Under the pieces are notes generated by a model. It made no database searches. It was not told the DNA's origin and saw only the letters and a list, made by a program, of their open reading frames with translations. Of a stretch of DNA of 64,000 nucleotides, positions 16,250 to 26,581 are shown in pieces. Every line of letters starts with the position of its first letter. Within the stretch, counting starts at the first letter, position 1. The DNA is taken from NCBI RefSeq assembly GCF_003049685.1, contig NZ_PYSY02000001.1, positions 1,426,001-1,490,000 of the forward strand, read 5' to 3'. Origin of the DNA: Brucella pituitosa. Lineage in GTDB: Bacteria > Pseudomonadota > Alphaproteobacteria > Rhizobiales > Rhizobiaceae. The translations under genes and the position numbers were made by a program.

Positions 16250-18388
16250 ATGACGCAGAAGACCCGTGCGGACTGGGAGGCGTTGGCCGAAAAGGAACTG
16301 AAACGCCCCGCAGACAGCCTTGTCTGGCACACACCGGAAGGCATTGACGTTAAGCCGCTCTATACTGAGGATGATCTCAATCATGTCGGGCATCTTGGCA
16401 CCCTGCCCGGCTTCGAGCCGTTTCTACGTGGCCCACGTGCGACCATGTATGCGGGCCGCCCGTGGACTATTCGTCAATATGCGGGCTTCTCCACGGCGGA
16501 AGCCTCCAACGCTTTTTACCGCAAGGCACTTGCCGCGGGTCAGCAGGGCGTGTCGGTGGCCTTCGACCTTGCCACTCATCGCGGCTATGACAGCGATCAT
16601 CCCCGCGTTGAAGGTGATGTCGGCAAAGCTGGCGTTGCCATTGATTCCGTCGAGGACATGAAAATTCTTTTTGACGGTATCCCGCTTGAAAAAATCTCCG
16701 TCTCCATGACCATGAACGGCGCAGTGATCCCGATCCTCGCCAATTTCATCGTCGCTGGTGAAGAACAAGGCGTGTCGCGTGATCTGCTTTCAGGCACCAT
16801 TCAGAATGATATTCTGAAAGAATTCATGGTCCGAAACACTTATATCTATCCGCCGGAACCATCCATGCGGATCATTGCGGACATCATCGCCTATACAGCA
16901 GCCGAAATGCCGAAATTCAATTCGATTTCCATTTCCGGCTATCACATGCAGGAAGCAGGTGCCACGCTGGTGCAGGAACTGGCCTTCACACTGGCCGATG
17001 GTCGTGAATATGTGCGTGCCGCGCTCAATAAAGGCCTCAATGTCGATGAGTTTGCAGGGCGTCTGTCGTTCTTCTTCGCCATCGGCATGAACTTCTTCAT
17101 GGAAATCGCCAAGTTGCGCGCAGCCCGCCTGCTCTGGTCGCGTATCATGAAGGAGTTCGATCCGAAGAAGCCAGGATCGCTGATGCTGCGCACTCATTGC
17201 CAGACATCCGGTGTATCGTTGCAAGAGCAGGATCCTTACAACAATATCGTTCGCACAGCGTTTGAGGCTATGTCGGCAGCGCTTGGTGGCACACAATCGC
17301 TGCATACCAATTCTTTCGACGAAGCCATTGCTCTGCCAACGGAATTCTCTGCGCGCATAGCCCGCAACACGCAGCTTATTTTGCAAAATGAAACCGGGGT
17401 CACCAAGGTCGTGGATCCGCTTGCAGGCTCCTATTACATTGAAAGCCTGACCAATGAACTGGCGGAAAAAGCATGGGCGCTGATTGAAGAAGTCGAAAGC
17501 CTCGGCGGCATGACCAAAGCCGTCGAAAGTGGTTTGCCCAAGCGACTGATTGAAGAAGCAGCCACTAAACGGCAGGCAGCGGTTGATAAGGGTGAAGAAG
17601 TCATCGTTGGCGTCAACAAGTTCCGCCTCGAACAGGAAGACGAAATCGACATTCTTGAGATCGATAACACCGCCGTCCGCAGTTCGCAGATTGCCAACCT
17701 TAACCGGATTAAGGAAACACGCAACAAAGCGAAAGTTGAAGCAGCGCTGGCTGAACTGGAAAAAGTTGCAAAAACCGGCGAAGGCAACATTCTCGCAGCC
17801 GCAGTCGAAGCATCGCGTGCTCGTGCAACTGTCGGCGAAATTTCAGATGCCATGCGTAGCGCTTTTGGTGATCATGCGGCCGTGCCGAAGGTCGTCAGAA
17901 AAGTCTATGGCGCAGCCTACGAAAATGAGCCGGAATATCTGACCCTCGTGGAACGTCTGGAAGAGTTCTCCAAACATACAGACGACAAGCCCCGCATCAT
18001 GGTGGCCAAGCTCGGTCAGGATGGCCACGATCGCGGCGCGAAAGTTATCGCCTCAGCTTTCGGTGACATTGGCTTTGAAGTGCTCGCCGGTCCACTGTTT
18101 CAAACACCTGAGGAAGCAGCTGATATGGCCATCAAGGCCAAGGTTCATGTGTTGGGCGTTTCATCATTGGCGGCCGGTCACAAAACGCTGCTGCCCCAAC
18201 TCGTAGATACACTTCGCAAGAAGGGTGCCGAAAATATCATCGTTGTCTGTGGCGGTGTCGTCCCGCGTCAGGATTATCAATATCTGTTCGACCACGGCGT
18301 ATCGGCTGTGTTCGGCCCCGGCTCCAATGTGCTCGATTGTGCACGTGCAGTGCTTGATCTCATGGAAGGAAAGCGCCGCAATCTTTGA
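16250..18388 (+). CDS. scpA: Methylmalonyl-CoA mutase, single-chain B12-dependent
   Basis: Rearranges (R)-methylmalonyl-CoA to succinyl-CoA, ending the propionate pathway in the TCA cycle. 712 residues: substrate barrel ([76 protein letters not shown]) and C-terminal B12 domain with GQDGHDRG, lower axial His at about H593, and the GGVVP loop. Candidate starts are ATG 16250 (GGAG upstream) and ATG 16235 (GAGGGG upstream, five more residues); both are possible. The epimerase that links PccBA to this enzyme is not in the window. A hairpin terminator follows. Confidence 0.95.
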   Translation: MTQKTRADWEALAEKELKRPADSLVWHTPEGIDVKPLYTEDDLNHVGHLGTLPGFEPFLRGPRATMYAGRPWTIRQYAGFSTAEASNAFYRKALAAGQQGVSVAFDLATHRGYDSDHPRVEGDVGKAGVAIDSVEDMKILFDGIPLEKISVSMTMNGAVIPILANFIVAGEEQGVSRDLLSGTIQNDILKEFMVRNTYIYPPEPSMRIIADIIAYTAAEMPKFNSISISGYHMQEAGATLVQELAFTLADGREYVRAALNKGLNVDEFAGRLSFFFAIGMNFFMEIAKLRAARLLWSRIMKEFDPKKPGSLMLRTHCQTSGVSLQEQDPYNNIVRTAFEAMSAALGGTQSLHTNSFDEAIALPTEFSARIARNTQLILQNETGVTKVVDPLAGSYYIESLTNELAEKAWALIEEVESLGGMTKAVESGLPKRLIEEAATKRQAAVDKGEEVIVGVNKFRLEQEDEIDILEIDNTAVRSSQIANLNRIKETRNKAKVEAALAELEKVAKTGEGNILAAAVEASRARATVGEISDAMRSAFGDHAAVPKVVRKVYGAAYENEPEYLTLVERLEEFSKHTDDKPRIMVAKLGQDGHDRGAKVIASAFGDIGFEVLAGPLFQTPEEAADMAIKAKVHVLGVSSLAAGHKTLLPQLVDTLRKKGAENIIVVCGGVVPRQDYQYLFDHGVSAVFGPGSNVLDCARAVLDLMEGKRRNL

Positions 18389-18440
18389 GCATAAACAGAT
18401 AGATAAACAAGAAAAGAGACTCATTTTCTGAACCTCTTGA

Positions 18441-18465
18441 GAAGCCGGGCGAAAAGCCCGGCTTC
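18441..18465. terminator. Terminator hairpin after the propionyl-CoA operon
   Basis: GAAGCCGGGC (18441-18450) pairs perfectly with GCCCGGCTTC (18456-18465), loop GAAAA. No long T-run follows on either strand, but the stem is very stable. It lies between the mutase and a convergent small gene and likely ends both. Confidence 0.7.
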
Positions 18466-18495
18466 ATTGTCCTAAAGTCCCATCAATGAATTCTA

Positions 18496-18894
<399 letters not shown>

Positions 18895-18969
18895 TCATCC
18901 GCACCGATAGTTCCCGAAAAGGAACCTGTCCGATGCTGAAACGTTTCCGGCATATTATGGGAGGACGCC

Positions 18970-19359
18970 ATGTCTCAGTTTTTTACGCAACTAAGTGAAA
19001 AGGCCTCCGAACTTGCGGGGCACTATGCTGCGTTTATTCTCGCGACGCTCTTCATCCTGTTCTGGGGTGTGAGTGGTCCCTTTTTTGATTTTTCTGATAC
19101 CTGGCAGCTGGTTGTGAACACCTCGACTACCATTATCACGTTCCTGATGGTGTTTCTGATCCAGAACTCGCAGGACCGCGAAGCGAGTGCCACCCAAGCC
19201 AAACTCGATGAAATATTGAACCACCTCTGTATTCTTAAAAGTGAGACAATCGGCGCCGAGCATCTGCCGTTGGATAAGTTGAAAGCCATGATCAAGCATC
19301 TTGAAGCAGAAGGTCGACATCCCAGCGTTTCAAGCAGCTCTCAGAATCAAAATGAATGA
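18970..19359 (+). CDS. Low-affinity iron permease family protein (small membrane protein)
   Basis: 129 residues. The pattern AFILATLFILFWGVSGPFFDFSDTWQLVVNTSTTIITFLMVFLIQNSQDREASATQAKLDEIL matches the bacterial group named after fungal low-affinity iron permease (PF04120 type): two membrane helices joined by a short loop, then a soluble helical tail. Actual iron transport by bacterial members is not established. GGGAGGA lies before the ATG. It is divergent from the TFPASDP protein and followed 78 bases later by another small gene. Confidence 0.8.
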   Translation: MSQFFTQLSEKASELAGHYAAFILATLFILFWGVSGPFFDFSDTWQLVVNTSTTIITFLMVFLIQNSQDREASATQAKLDEILNHLCILKSETIGAEHLPLDKLKAMIKHLEAEGRHPSVSSSSQNQNE

Positions 19360-19437
19360 GCTTTATGCCATCACCCTTTCCCGCTCGAACGTCAGGCCTA
19401 TATGCCAATGAGGAGTGACAACCGGAAGGAGATTTTT

Positions 19438-19974
19438 ATGGCCATAACTCGAAAAGAAGAAGCTCGTGCGTTGAACGCTGAGGAAAAAGAGCTGGTAGAA
19501 AAATCGCACCATCCGATTCTTCAGGATGTTCCTGACTCAGAGCTTTCGCAACTGGCCAAGCTCTTACGTGATCGTCGCAGCAAAGCGCGCGATCAGGCCC
19601 ACCAGCGCCGCCGCGAGATGCGCGGGAAAGCTGCCGCCAGAGGTGCTTCGGCATCCAAGGCTGATGAAGGTTCGCATCTAAAGGTTTCAGTCCTGGCAAT
19701 GGCGATGCGTCGCATCAATGCTGAAGTGGATCGTCGTCGCAGCATGTCTGCAAGCAATGATCTGATTGCGAATGCGCAGAAGGCGTTAGCCACGAAGAAA
19801 GCCAATGAAAAGAAGGATAATACTTTCAATACACGTCATGCACGGCATGGCATGCGCAACATACCCAGCGAGAAGGCCGATAGTCTCATCCGTCCTATGG
19901 AGCGCGGTCGTCTGAAAAAAGCCGCCAGTGTCGCCCAGGCCAAGCGCGACTCTCGACAGGACGCTGCGAGCTAA
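19438..19974 (+). CDS. Conserved hypothetical basic protein (178 aa)
   Basis: Starts at the ATG behind GGAAGGAG. The product is strongly basic and helical, rich in Arg, Lys and Ala (KLLRDRRSKARDQAHQRRREMRGKAAARGA), with a second basic tail (LIRPMERGRLKKAASVAQAKRDSRQ). It is predicted to be a soluble, possibly nucleic-acid-binding protein; no named domain is recognised. The opening EEARALNAEEKELVEKSHHPIL followed by LSQLAKLLRDRR is reminiscent of proteins seen beside stress genes in rhizobia. A 12-bp perfect hairpin lies 15 bases after the stop. Confidence 0.75.
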   Translation: MAITRKEEARALNAEEKELVEKSHHPILQDVPDSELSQLAKLLRDRRSKARDQAHQRRREMRGKAAARGASASKADEGSHLKVSVLAMAMRRINAEVDRRRSMSASNDLIANAQKALATKKANEKKDNTFNTRHARHGMRNIPSEKADSLIRPMERGRLKKAASVAQAKRDSRQDAAS

Positions 19975-19988
19975 ACCAGCATAAAACA

Positions 19989-20019
19989 TCTTCTGGAAGA
20001 TTTTAATTCTTCCAGAAGA
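19989..20019. terminator. Perfect 12-bp hairpin between convergent genes
   Basis: TCTTCTGGAAGA (19989-20000) and TCTTCCAGAAGA (20008-20019) are exact reverse complements around TTTTAAT. There is no T-tract after it, but it separates two convergent genes and is probably a bidirectional terminator. Confidence 0.65.
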
Positions 20020-20062
20020 GACAATGAAAACAATCTTCTAAAGAAATTTCTTATAGAACAAC

Positions 20063-20908
20063 TTACAGCATTTCCAATGCTGTTTTGCGCGTTGGCGGAG
20101 CAAAGGTTCTGTCCAGCAAAGTCAGCTGTTCCTCTGTCAGCCTTATGTCCGCAGCATTGCGATTTTCACGCACATGACCGAGCTTTGATGTCTTCGGAAT
20201 TGCAATCACATCGCCATTGCGCATGGTCCAGGCAAGCGCAACAGCCGCCGGCGAAACCCCGATTTCATCGGCAACTTCATGTAATACACTATTGCCCAAA
20301 AGCCTGCCCTGTTCGATCGGCGAATAGGCCATCAGGGGAGTTTTCTGCCCTGCACACCATGGCATCAAATCAAATTCTGGCCCACGCCGGATCAAATTAT
20401 AGAGTATCTGATTGGCCGCCACGGCTGTGCCGCCTGTAACGATCGTCAGTTCTTTCATATCGCCGGTATCGAAATTGCTGACACCCCATGCGCCAATCTT
20501 GCCTGCCTGCTGCAGTTTCTCAAAAGCAGCCAGGGTCTCCTCCAGCGGATATCGCCCACGCCAGTGCAGAAGATAAAGATCGATCTTTTCAGTGCCAAGC
20601 CGCTTGAGACTACGCTCACACGCTTCAATCGTGCCCTCTAAGGAGGCATTGTATGGCAGCACCTTACTGACGAGAAAGACACTATCACGGCGACCTTTGA
20701 TCGCCTCGCCCACGACTTCTTCTGCACCGCCATCCGCATACATTTCAGCAGTGTCGATCAGTGTCATGCCAAGTTCGATGCCGCATTGCAGCGCCTCGAC
20801 TTCCAGTCGCCGTTGGCGCGTATCTTCGCCCATATACCAAGTGCCCTGCCCAAGTGCAGGCACATGGGTACCCGATGCCAGTTTCACTTGCGGGATTGTT
20901 CCGGTCAT
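20063..20908 (-). CDS. Aldo/keto reductase
   Basis: NADPH-dependent carbonyl reductase, 281 residues. The TIM-barrel signature and catalytic tetrad are visible: Asp and Tyr in [11 protein letters not shown], Lys in FLVSKVLP, His in LYLLHWRG. Nucleotide-binding features follow ([31 protein letters not shown]). I chose the ATG at 20908 because AGAGGCGAG precedes it and the family begins about there; the frame from 20992 adds a stretch that overlaps murI. Substrate unknown; 2,5-diketo-gluconate reductase-like enzymes share this layout. It is third in a minus-strand run after trmJ and murI, 64 bases from murI. Confidence 0.88.
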   Translation of the reverse strand: MTGTIPQVKLASGTHVPALGQGTWYMGEDTRQRRLEVEALQCGIELGMTLIDTAEMYADGGAEEVVGEAIKGRRDSVFLVSKVLPYNASLEGTIEACERSLKRLGTEKIDLYLLHWRGRYPLEETLAAFEKLQQAGKIGAWGVSNFDTGDMKELTIVTGGTAVAANQILYNLIRRGPEFDLMPWCAGQKTPLMAYSPIEQGRLLGNSVLHEVADEIGVSPAAVALAWTMRNGDVIAIPKTSKLGHVRENRNAADIRLTEEQLTLLDRTFAPPTRKTALEML

Positions 20909-20972
20909 GGCTCGCCTCTTGATGCTTTCAGGATGCGCATAAAATCGCGACATCGAAAAAACATAGGCTACA

Positions 20973-21809
20973 TCAGGCAAACTGCAAGCCAAAGCCTTGC
21001 ATCAGGCGACGAATGGCATAATCCGGCTTCTGTGATGTAAACACCGCCAGATCATCGTGATGATGCAATTCCTCATCAATCTGCCGCGGTTGCAACAGCG
21101 ATACGGTGCGCCGTGCGATAGCTTCCGCTGGGTCAAGCCAATCAACTGGCCAGGGAGCCAATCGGCGGAACACATTCGCGAGAAACGGATAGTGGGTGCA
21201 GGCGAGCACAACGATATCCGTGCGTTCTCCGTCTTTTTCGACAAAGCAAGGCGTGATCTGCTCAATAACCAGCGCCTCATCGATTTCTTCGCCACGAATA
21301 TGGGCCTCGGCGACTGCGGCAAGCCTGTCTGCTCCGACCAATCGCACGTGACATTGCGTGGCAAATGATTGGATAAGATCCCGGGTATAGGCGCGCTTGA
21401 CAGTCCCCGGTGTCGCAAGAACAGAAACCAGTCCCGATGATGTACGTTCAGCAGCAGGCTTGATCGCAGGCACAGTGCCGACAAAAGGTACGGCCGGATA
21501 AGCGCGCCGCAGATCATCCAGCACCAGTGTCGAAGCCGTGTTACAGGCAATAACTGCGATTTCGGGATCGTGCTCCGCAATGAACCTGCCAAAAAGCTCG
21601 ACAATGCGGGCGCGCAACGCTTCTTCTTCCCATCCACCATAGGGAAAACCGGCATCATCCGCGATATAGACAAATCGCCGGTCAGGCATCAGCACTCGCG
21701 CCTCACGCAGAACCGTCAAACCGCCAATACCGCTATCAAAGACCAATATGGGCTTTTCATAGGTGGCAGACGACGTGTCGGAAAGGCGAACTGCGGATGC
21801 GTGTTTCAT
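20973..21809 (-). CDS. murI: Glutamate racemase
   Basis: Makes D-glutamate for peptidoglycan from L-glutamate without a cofactor. 278 residues. [18 protein letters not shown] is the family start, with catalytic Cys 89 in VIACNTAST and Cys 204 in [10 protein letters not shown]. Two-domain alpha/beta length is normal. Its ATG overlaps the stop of the upstream methyltransferase by four bases (ATGA), so translation is probably coupled. The pairing of murI with a trmJ-like methylase is common in rhizobia. Confidence 0.95.
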   Translation of the reverse strand: MKHASAVRLSDTSSATYEKPILVFDSGIGGLTVLREARVLMPDRRFVYIADDAGFPYGGWEEEALRARIVELFGRFIAEHDPEIAVIACNTASTLVLDDLRRAYPAVPFVGTVPAIKPAAERTSSGLVSVLATPGTVKRAYTRDLIQSFATQCHVRLVGADRLAAVAEAHIRGEEIDEALVIEQITPCFVEKDGERTDIVVLACTHYPFLANVFRRLAPWPVDWLDPAEAIARRTVSLLQPRQIDEELHHHDDLAVFTSQKPDYAIRRLMQGFGLQFA

Positions 21810-22636
21810 TCAGCCTTGTCCTCAATTGCAGGTTTGCGAGCGCGCCCCTCAGGTGCCCCCGAGCCACGCGGCTTTTTCGGCGTAAACACATCAAGCGATG
21901 TAATGACGCCACGCAGAAGTTTGAGTTCTGCCGATGCAAAACCTGCACGCGTCAGCACCGAGCGCAGATTATTGACCATGATTTCTTTTTTCGCCTCAGG
22001 GCGGAAATAACCGCGAACATCAAGCGCCTCTTCCAGATGATTGAAAAGACTCTGCAATTCCAGCTTGGGCGCCGCTTCCATTTCCGGTCCACGGAAAACC
22101 GTATCTGTCTGGCTTTCGAGACCCGATTTCATCCACTCATATGACATAAGCAGTACGGCTTGTGCGATATTTAGTGAGGCAAAGGCTGGATTGACCGGGA
22201 AAGTCACCAGCTCATCTGCGAGACCAACCTCTTCGTTGCTCAAGCCGAAACGTTCCCGGCCGAACATAATGCCGGTTTTCTCACCAGCTCCGAAACGGCG
22301 GCGCAATTCACCGTTGGCTTCCACAGGGCTGCGCACCTGTTTAAAGCCGTCGCGCTCGCGCGCTGTGGTGGCATAAACGAAGTTGAGATCAGCAAGCGCT
22401 GAAGGCAGATCATCATAAACGACCGCATTGTCGATGATATGATCCGCCTTACTGGCTGCGGCCCGCGCCTTTTCGCTCGGAAACTCTTCACGTGGCTGGA
22501 CAAGTCGTAACTCGGCAAGACCAAAATTTGCCATGGCGCGCGCCACCATGCCGATATTCTCCGGCAATTGCGGGTTAACCAGAATGATCGCCGGCCCTTC
22601 GGTGATCATTGGGCGCTGTTTGTCTGTTCCTGCCAT
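21806..22636 (-). CDS. RNA methyltransferase, TrmJ/TrmH (SPOUT) family
   Basis: 276 residues. The SPOUT knot motifs are present: [34 protein letters not shown] (motif 1), [47 protein letters not shown] (motifs 2 and 3). This is the TrmH family group 1 pattern, which includes TrmJ, the tRNA Cm32/Um32 2'-O-methyltransferase. The C-terminal helical extension ([42 protein letters not shown]) is also typical, followed by a basic Gly/Pro-rich tail. It is first in the operon with murI. Confidence 0.88.
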   Translation of the reverse strand: MAGTDKQRPMITEGPAIILVNPQLPENIGMVARAMANFGLAELRLVQPREEFPSEKARAAASKADHIIDNAVVYDDLPSALADLNFVYATTARERDGFKQVRSPVEANGELRRRFGAGEKTGIMFGRERFGLSNEEVGLADELVTFPVNPAFASLNIAQAVLLMSYEWMKSGLESQTDTVFRGPEMEAAPKLELQSLFNHLEEALDVRGYFRPEAKKEIMVNNLRSVLTRAGFASAELKLLRGVITSLDVFTPKKPRGSGAPEGRARKPAIEDKAE

Positions 22637-22709
22637 GATATTTTCCGCTAAAGCATAGTGCAGCCAAATGTTTCATTCAGCGTCCGCGACCATGCGACAA
22701 TTGTAAGAA

Positions 22710-22755
22710 ATCAGAGCGAGCAAATCCGGTAAAATTAAGTGCGATACGCTCTGAT
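22710..22755. repeat. Inverted repeat ATCAGAGCG / CGCTCTGAT
   Basis: Perfect 9-base arms (22710-22718 and 22747-22755) 28 bases apart, in the 283-bp divergent gap between the methyltransferase and the DJ-1-like gene. The arms share the GAGCG / CGCTC and ATCAGA core with the second palindrome of the Bru-RS elements, so it may be a decayed relative; it could also be a regulatory site. Confidence 0.4.
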
Positions 22756-22919
22756 GCTTTAGGATCGTGGCGCTTCCCTGACATAATTGGCAAAAAATCG
22801 CAAAGATTCCCCTTACATTCGATATCGAAAATCGCGTGTAGTAGCGGAATAACACCAGTCTGCCTCCCATCCATGTCACACTGTCGGCACCGACATCGAA
22901 GTTTACAGGGAGGAAAATC

Positions 22920-23504
22920 ATGTCCGGCAAAAAAATTCTCATGATCTGCGGCGACTTCTGCGAAGATTACGAAACAATGGTTCCGTTCCAGACGCTCCTC
23001 GCCGTCGGACACAAGGTCCATGCCGCTTGCCCCGGCAAGAAGGCGGGCGATTCAATCGCAACGGCCATTCATGACTTCGAGGGGCATCAGACCTATACCG
23101 AAAAGCCAGGCCATAATTTCACACTCAACGCCACCTTTGCCGATGTGAAGGCCGAAAACTATGACGCGCTTGTCATTCCCGGCGGTCGCGGACCGGAATA
23201 TCTGCGCCTTGATGATAAAGTCATCGCCATCGTCAAACATTTCTTTGACGCCAACAAACCTGTGGCAGCCGTTTGTCACGGCGCGCAGCTTCTTGCCGCG
23301 GCGCGCGTTCTCGAAGGCCGCACCTGCTCCGCATACCCAGCATGCCGCCCAGAAGTGGAGCTTGCAGGTGGCACATATGCCGATATCCCCGTCGATCAGG
23401 CCGTCACAGACGGCAATCTGGTTTCAGCGCCCGCATGGCCTGCTCATCCTGCATGGTTGTCGCAGTTCCTCGCTGTTCTTGGCACCAAAATTACCCACGC
23501 TTAA
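22920..23504 (+). CDS. DJ-1/PfpI family protein
   Basis: 194 residues of the class I glutamine amidotransferase-like fold. The nucleophile elbow is [13 protein letters not shown] with Cys 119 followed by His 120, and an acidic partner (Glu 15 in CGDFCEDYE) lies near the N-terminus. [15 protein letters not shown] is the typical preceding loop. Members act as proteases, glyoxalases/deglycases or chaperones; from sequence alone the activity cannot be chosen. Strong GGGAGGAAAA before the ATG. A hairpin follows the stop. Confidence 0.9.
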   Translation: MSGKKILMICGDFCEDYETMVPFQTLLAVGHKVHAACPGKKAGDSIATAIHDFEGHQTYTEKPGHNFTLNATFADVKAENYDALVIPGGRGPEYLRLDDKVIAIVKHFFDANKPVAAVCHGAQLLAAARVLEGRTCSAYPACRPEVELAGGTYADIPVDQAVTDGNLVSAPAWPAHPAWLSQFLAVLGTKITHA

Positions 23505-23513
23505 GTGACGCTT

Positions 23514-23542
23514 TGCCTGCAACTCTAATCCGGTTGCAGGCA
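23514..23542 (+). terminator. Hairpin after the DJ-1-like gene
   Basis: TGCCTGCAAC (23514-23523) and GTTGCAGGCA (23533-23542) form a perfect 10-bp stem with a 9-base loop. No T-tract follows, so it may be a weak terminator or an mRNA 3' stabiliser. Confidence 0.55.
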
Positions 23543-23590
23543 GCATCAAACTGCGCAACACTAACATGGGAGACATTTCGGGAGGAATGC

Positions 23591-23983
23591 ATGTGCAGAT
23601 TGTTCATCGGGGCTGATCCGGAACTTTGGCAAAGCGTCACACGCTCGTTGCGTATTGATGGCGTCGTGACCAGCGTACGGCTCGAGAACTTCTTCTGGTT
23701 CGCGCTGGAAGATATCGCTTCGCGCGACGACCTGACCGTCAATCGCCTGCTGGGTCGCCTTTATGATGAATCGCGTGCCGAAGGCCACGATCTCGATAAT
23801 TTCGCATCGTTCCTGCGTGTCTGCTGTGGTCGCTATCTCGCCCTGCAGGTTAGCGGTCTTGTCCCGATGGATAAGACAACGGCAATTTCGACGCTCGACG
23901 CAGATGCCATATTGCTACGCGAGCAGGAAACTTATCGTGATCAACGCTCAAAATGGCAAAAACCAGCACATCACGCCGCCTGA
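23591..23983 (+). CDS. Ribbon-helix-helix domain protein
   Basis: 130 residues. SVTRSLRIDGVVTSVRLENFFWFALEDIASRDDLTVNRLLGRLYDE matches the RHH_4 (PF13467-type) domain found in alphaproteobacteria: a beta-strand RIDGVVTSVRLEN for DNA contact followed by two helices. The N-terminal MCRLFIGADPELW is also typical, and the C-terminal part (about 75-130) is helical. The start is set by GGGAGGA just before ATG TGC AGA. A DNA-binding role is inferred from the fold only; targets are unknown. Confidence 0.8.
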   Translation: MCRLFIGADPELWQSVTRSLRIDGVVTSVRLENFFWFALEDIASRDDLTVNRLLGRLYDESRAEGHDLDNFASFLRVCCGRYLALQVSGLVPMDKTTAISTLDADAILLREQETYRDQRSKWQKPAHHAA

Positions 23984-24080
23984 AAATGTGCCTATAGGCC
24001 AAAGAATAAGCCTCTGACACTTTGCCTTCGCGTTCACCGATGCTATACGGTCGCGACGCATTAAATGAGAGGCTTTATCA

Positions 24081-25295
24081 ATGGCAAAAATCAAGGTTGC
24101 GAACCCGGTCGTTGAACTCGACGGCGATGAAATGACCCGCATCATCTGGCAGTTCATCAAGGACAAGCTGATCCATCCCTACCTCGACATCGATCTGAAA
24201 TATTACGATCTGTCAGTAGAACATCGTGATGAAACCAATGACCAGGTTACCATTGATGCGGCTAATGCCATCAAGGAACATGGCGTTGGCGTAAAATGCG
24301 CAACCATTACGCCGGACGAAGCCCGCGTTGAAGAATTCAAGCTCAAGAAGATGTGGAAGTCGCCTAACGGCACCATCCGTAACATCCTCGGCGGCGTTAT
24401 CTTCCGCGAACCAATCATCTGCAAGAATGTCCCTCGTCTGGTTCCGGGCTGGACCCAGCCAATCATCGTTGGCCGTCATGCTTTCGGTGATCAGTACCGC
24501 GCGACCGATTTCAAATTCCCAGGCAAGGGCACGCTGTCGATCAAGTTCGTCGGTGAAGATGGCGAAACCATCGAGCACGAAGTCTATCAGGCTCCAGCGG
24601 CTGGCGTGGCTATGGCCATGTACAATCTCGACGAATCGATCCGTGAATTTGCGCGCGCCTCGCTGAACTACGGCCTGCAGCGCAATTACCCGGTTTATCT
24701 GTCGACCAAGAACACCATCCTCAAGGCCTATGACGGTCGCTTCAAGGACATTTTCGAAGAAGTCTATCAGGCTGAATTCGCTGAAAAGTTCAAGGAAGCA
24801 AAGATCTGGTACGAACATCGTCTGATCGACGACATGGTTGCTTCGGCCCTCAAGTGGTCCGGCGGCTACGTTTGGGCTTGTAAGAACTATGACGGCGACG
24901 TGCAGTCCGACATCGTGGCACAGGGCTTCGGCTCGCTTGGCCTGATGACCTCGGTTCTGATGACGCCAGATGGCAAGACCGTTGAAGCTGAAGCTGCACA
25001 CGGCACCGTAACCCGTCACTACCGCCAGCATCAGAAGGGCGAGGAAACCTCGACCAACTCGATCGCTTCGATCTTCGCATGGACCCGCGGCCTCGCTCAC
25101 CGGGCAAAGCTTGATAACAATGCAGAGCTGAAGCGCTTTGCCGACACGCTTGAAAAGGTCTGTGTAGATACCGTTGAAAGCGGCTACATGACCAAGGATC
25201 TGGCGCTGCTCATCGGTCCGGATCAGCCTTGGCTCTCGACCACCGGCTTCCTCGACAAGATCGATGAAAACCTTCAGAAGGCAATGGCTGCTTAA
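24081..25295 (+). CDS. icd: NADP-dependent isocitrate dehydrogenase
   Basis: Oxidative decarboxylation of isocitrate to 2-oxoglutarate in the TCA cycle. The 404-residue chain is of the eukaryote-like homodimeric class used by alphaproteobacteria: [46 protein letters not shown] (substrate loop with Ser and Arg), [42 protein letters not shown] (metal-binding Asp residues), and [11 protein letters not shown] (NADP site). GAGG lies before the ATG. A perfect terminator follows, so icd is a single-gene unit. Confidence 0.97.
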   Translation: MAKIKVANPVVELDGDEMTRIIWQFIKDKLIHPYLDIDLKYYDLSVEHRDETNDQVTIDAANAIKEHGVGVKCATITPDEARVEEFKLKKMWKSPNGTIRNILGGVIFREPIICKNVPRLVPGWTQPIIVGRHAFGDQYRATDFKFPGKGTLSIKFVGEDGETIEHEVYQAPAAGVAMAMYNLDESIREFARASLNYGLQRNYPVYLSTKNTILKAYDGRFKDIFEEVYQAEFAEKFKEAKIWYEHRLIDDMVASALKWSGGYVWACKNYDGDVQSDIVAQGFGSLGLMTSVLMTPDGKTVEAEAAHGTVTRHYRQHQKGEETSTNSIASIFAWTRGLAHRAKLDNNAELKRFADTLEKVCVDTVESGYMTKDLALLIGPDQPWLSTTGFLDKIDENLQKAMAA

Positions 25296-25323
25296 ACTGA
25301 AGCCAATGCCAATTCAGATCAAG

Positions 25324-25349
25324 ACGGCGGGTTTTTCCCGCCGTTTTTT
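25324..25349 (+). terminator. Rho-independent terminator of icd
   Basis: ACGGCGGG (25324-25331) pairs with CCCGCCGT (25337-25344), loop TTTTT, followed by six T. A textbook terminator. Confidence 0.95.
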
Positions 25350-25427
25350 GTTTGCGTTTAACTATTTCCTCTCGCAAGCAACAGGCCCGCTGGCTAGTCT
25401 GTCCCTAACGAGATAGGGAGGACTGAT

Positions 25428-25871
25428 ATGTCGACAATTCGGGCATTAGCGCCGCAAGACCGGGCAGCATGGGAGCCATTATGGAAAGCCTATCAGGTCT
25501 TTTACGAAGTCGATATTCCAGCTGAAACCACGAGCCTCACATGGGAACGTTTTCACGACGCGTCGGAACCAATGCACGCATTAGGCGCGTTTGATGACGA
25601 CGGATGCCTCGTCGGCTTTGTCCATGCAATATTTCACCGCTCTTGCTGGCTGCCAAAATGGACCTGCTATCTTCAGGATCTCTATGTCGAAAACAGCCAG
25701 CGTGGAAAAGGCACCGGCGCAGCACTGATTGATGCAGTGGCTGATCTCGCGCGTGAAGAAGGCGCAGGCAGGCTCTATTGGCTCACACACGAAAGCAATG
25801 CCACCGCACGCCGTCTTTATGACGCCATCGCCCAACAGTCCGGCTTCATCCAATATCGAAAGGCCTTATAA
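25428..25871 (+). CDS. GNAT family N-acetyltransferase
   Basis: 147 residues. The acetyl-CoA pyrophosphate loop is seen in YVENSQRGKGTGAALIDAVADLAREEG (Q/R-x-x-G-x-G/A pattern), preceded by the strand CYLQDLYV and followed by RLYWLTHESNATARRLYDAIAQQSGFIQYRK, the usual C-terminal motif B. Strong GGGAGGA before the ATG. Substrate unknown. It is 86 bases ahead of a glutathione S-transferase gene and may share its transcript. Confidence 0.92.
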   Translation: MSTIRALAPQDRAAWEPLWKAYQVFYEVDIPAETTSLTWERFHDASEPMHALGAFDDDGCLVGFVHAIFHRSCWLPKWTCYLQDLYVENSQRGKGTGAALIDAVADLAREEGAGRLYWLTHESNATARRLYDAIAQQSGFIQYRKAL

Positions 25872-25957
25872 GCCGCCTGATATACCCGACTGGTTTTTCG
25901 TTTCTTTTTAGCACGAGAAAGAGCATCCTGTTGCTCAGCTTGCAGGGAGGATGAAAA

Positions 25958-26581
25958 ATGAGCGATTTGAAGCTTTACACCAACCCCATGTCACGCGGAC
26001 GCATTGCGCGCTGGATGTTAGAGGAAATAGGTAAACCCTACGATGTAGAAATCCTCGACTTTGGCCCCCCCATGAAAGGGCCAGATTACTGCTCCATCAA
26101 CCCAATGGGCAAAGTGCCTGCAATTCGCCACGGCAAGGATATCGTGACAGAAGTTGCAGCCATCTGTGCCTATCTTGCAACCACATTCCCAGAAGCTGGT
26201 CTCGCCCCGCATCCTGACGAGCGTGCCGATTTCTATCGTTGGCTTTTCTTCACATCGGGCCCGGTCGAAGCCGCTCTATCCAATCACGCGCTGGGTTATG
26301 AAGTGCCAGCCGACAAACAGGGCATGGTGGGTTATGGCAATTACGATACCGTCGTGAATACGCTCGACAAAGCCATTTCCCGTCACCCTTATATTACCGG
26401 CTCACGCTTCACCGCAGCCGACGTCTATGTCGGCTCACATGTTGGCTGGGGTTTGCGCTTTGGCACATTACCAGCAAAACCTGCCTTTACGGCCTATTGG
26501 GATCGTTTGAAAGATCGCCCCGCCCTGAAACGCGCCAATGAGTTGGATGACGCCGCAGCAGCGGCTCGAAACAATATCTAA
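25958..26581 (+). CDS. Glutathione S-transferase family protein
   Basis: 207 residues. The thioredoxin-like N-domain reads LKLYTNPMSRGRIARWMLEEIGKPYDVEIL, then INPMGKVPAIRHGKDIVTEVAAICAYLA with the cis-Pro and the Glu/Ala of the glutathione site. The helical C-domain carries YITGSRFTAADVYVG (N-capping box). The usual catalytic Ser/Tyr/Cys position is Ser 12 in NPMSRG. The last four bases overlap the stop of the convergent ArsR gene, so there is no room for a terminator. Confidence 0.92.
   Translation: MSDLKLYTNPMSRGRIARWMLEEIGKPYDVEILDFGPPMKGPDYCSINPMGKVPAIRHGKDIVTEVAAICAYLATTFPEAGLAPHPDERADFYRWLFFTSGPVEAALSNHALGYEVPADKQGMVGYGNYDTVVNTLDKAISRHPYITGSRFTAADVYVGSHVGWGLRFGTLPAKPAFTAYWDRLKDRPALKRANELDDAAAAARNNI

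Noticed and set aside
22677..23021. Minus-strand frame across the trmJ / DJ-1 gap
   Set aside because: Overlaps the start of the DJ-1 gene and has no family resemblance; the region looks like a divergent promoter.
24213..25100. 295-codon minus-strand frame opposite icd
   Set aside because: Composition is unlike a protein and it lies wholly inside a strongly conserved gene.
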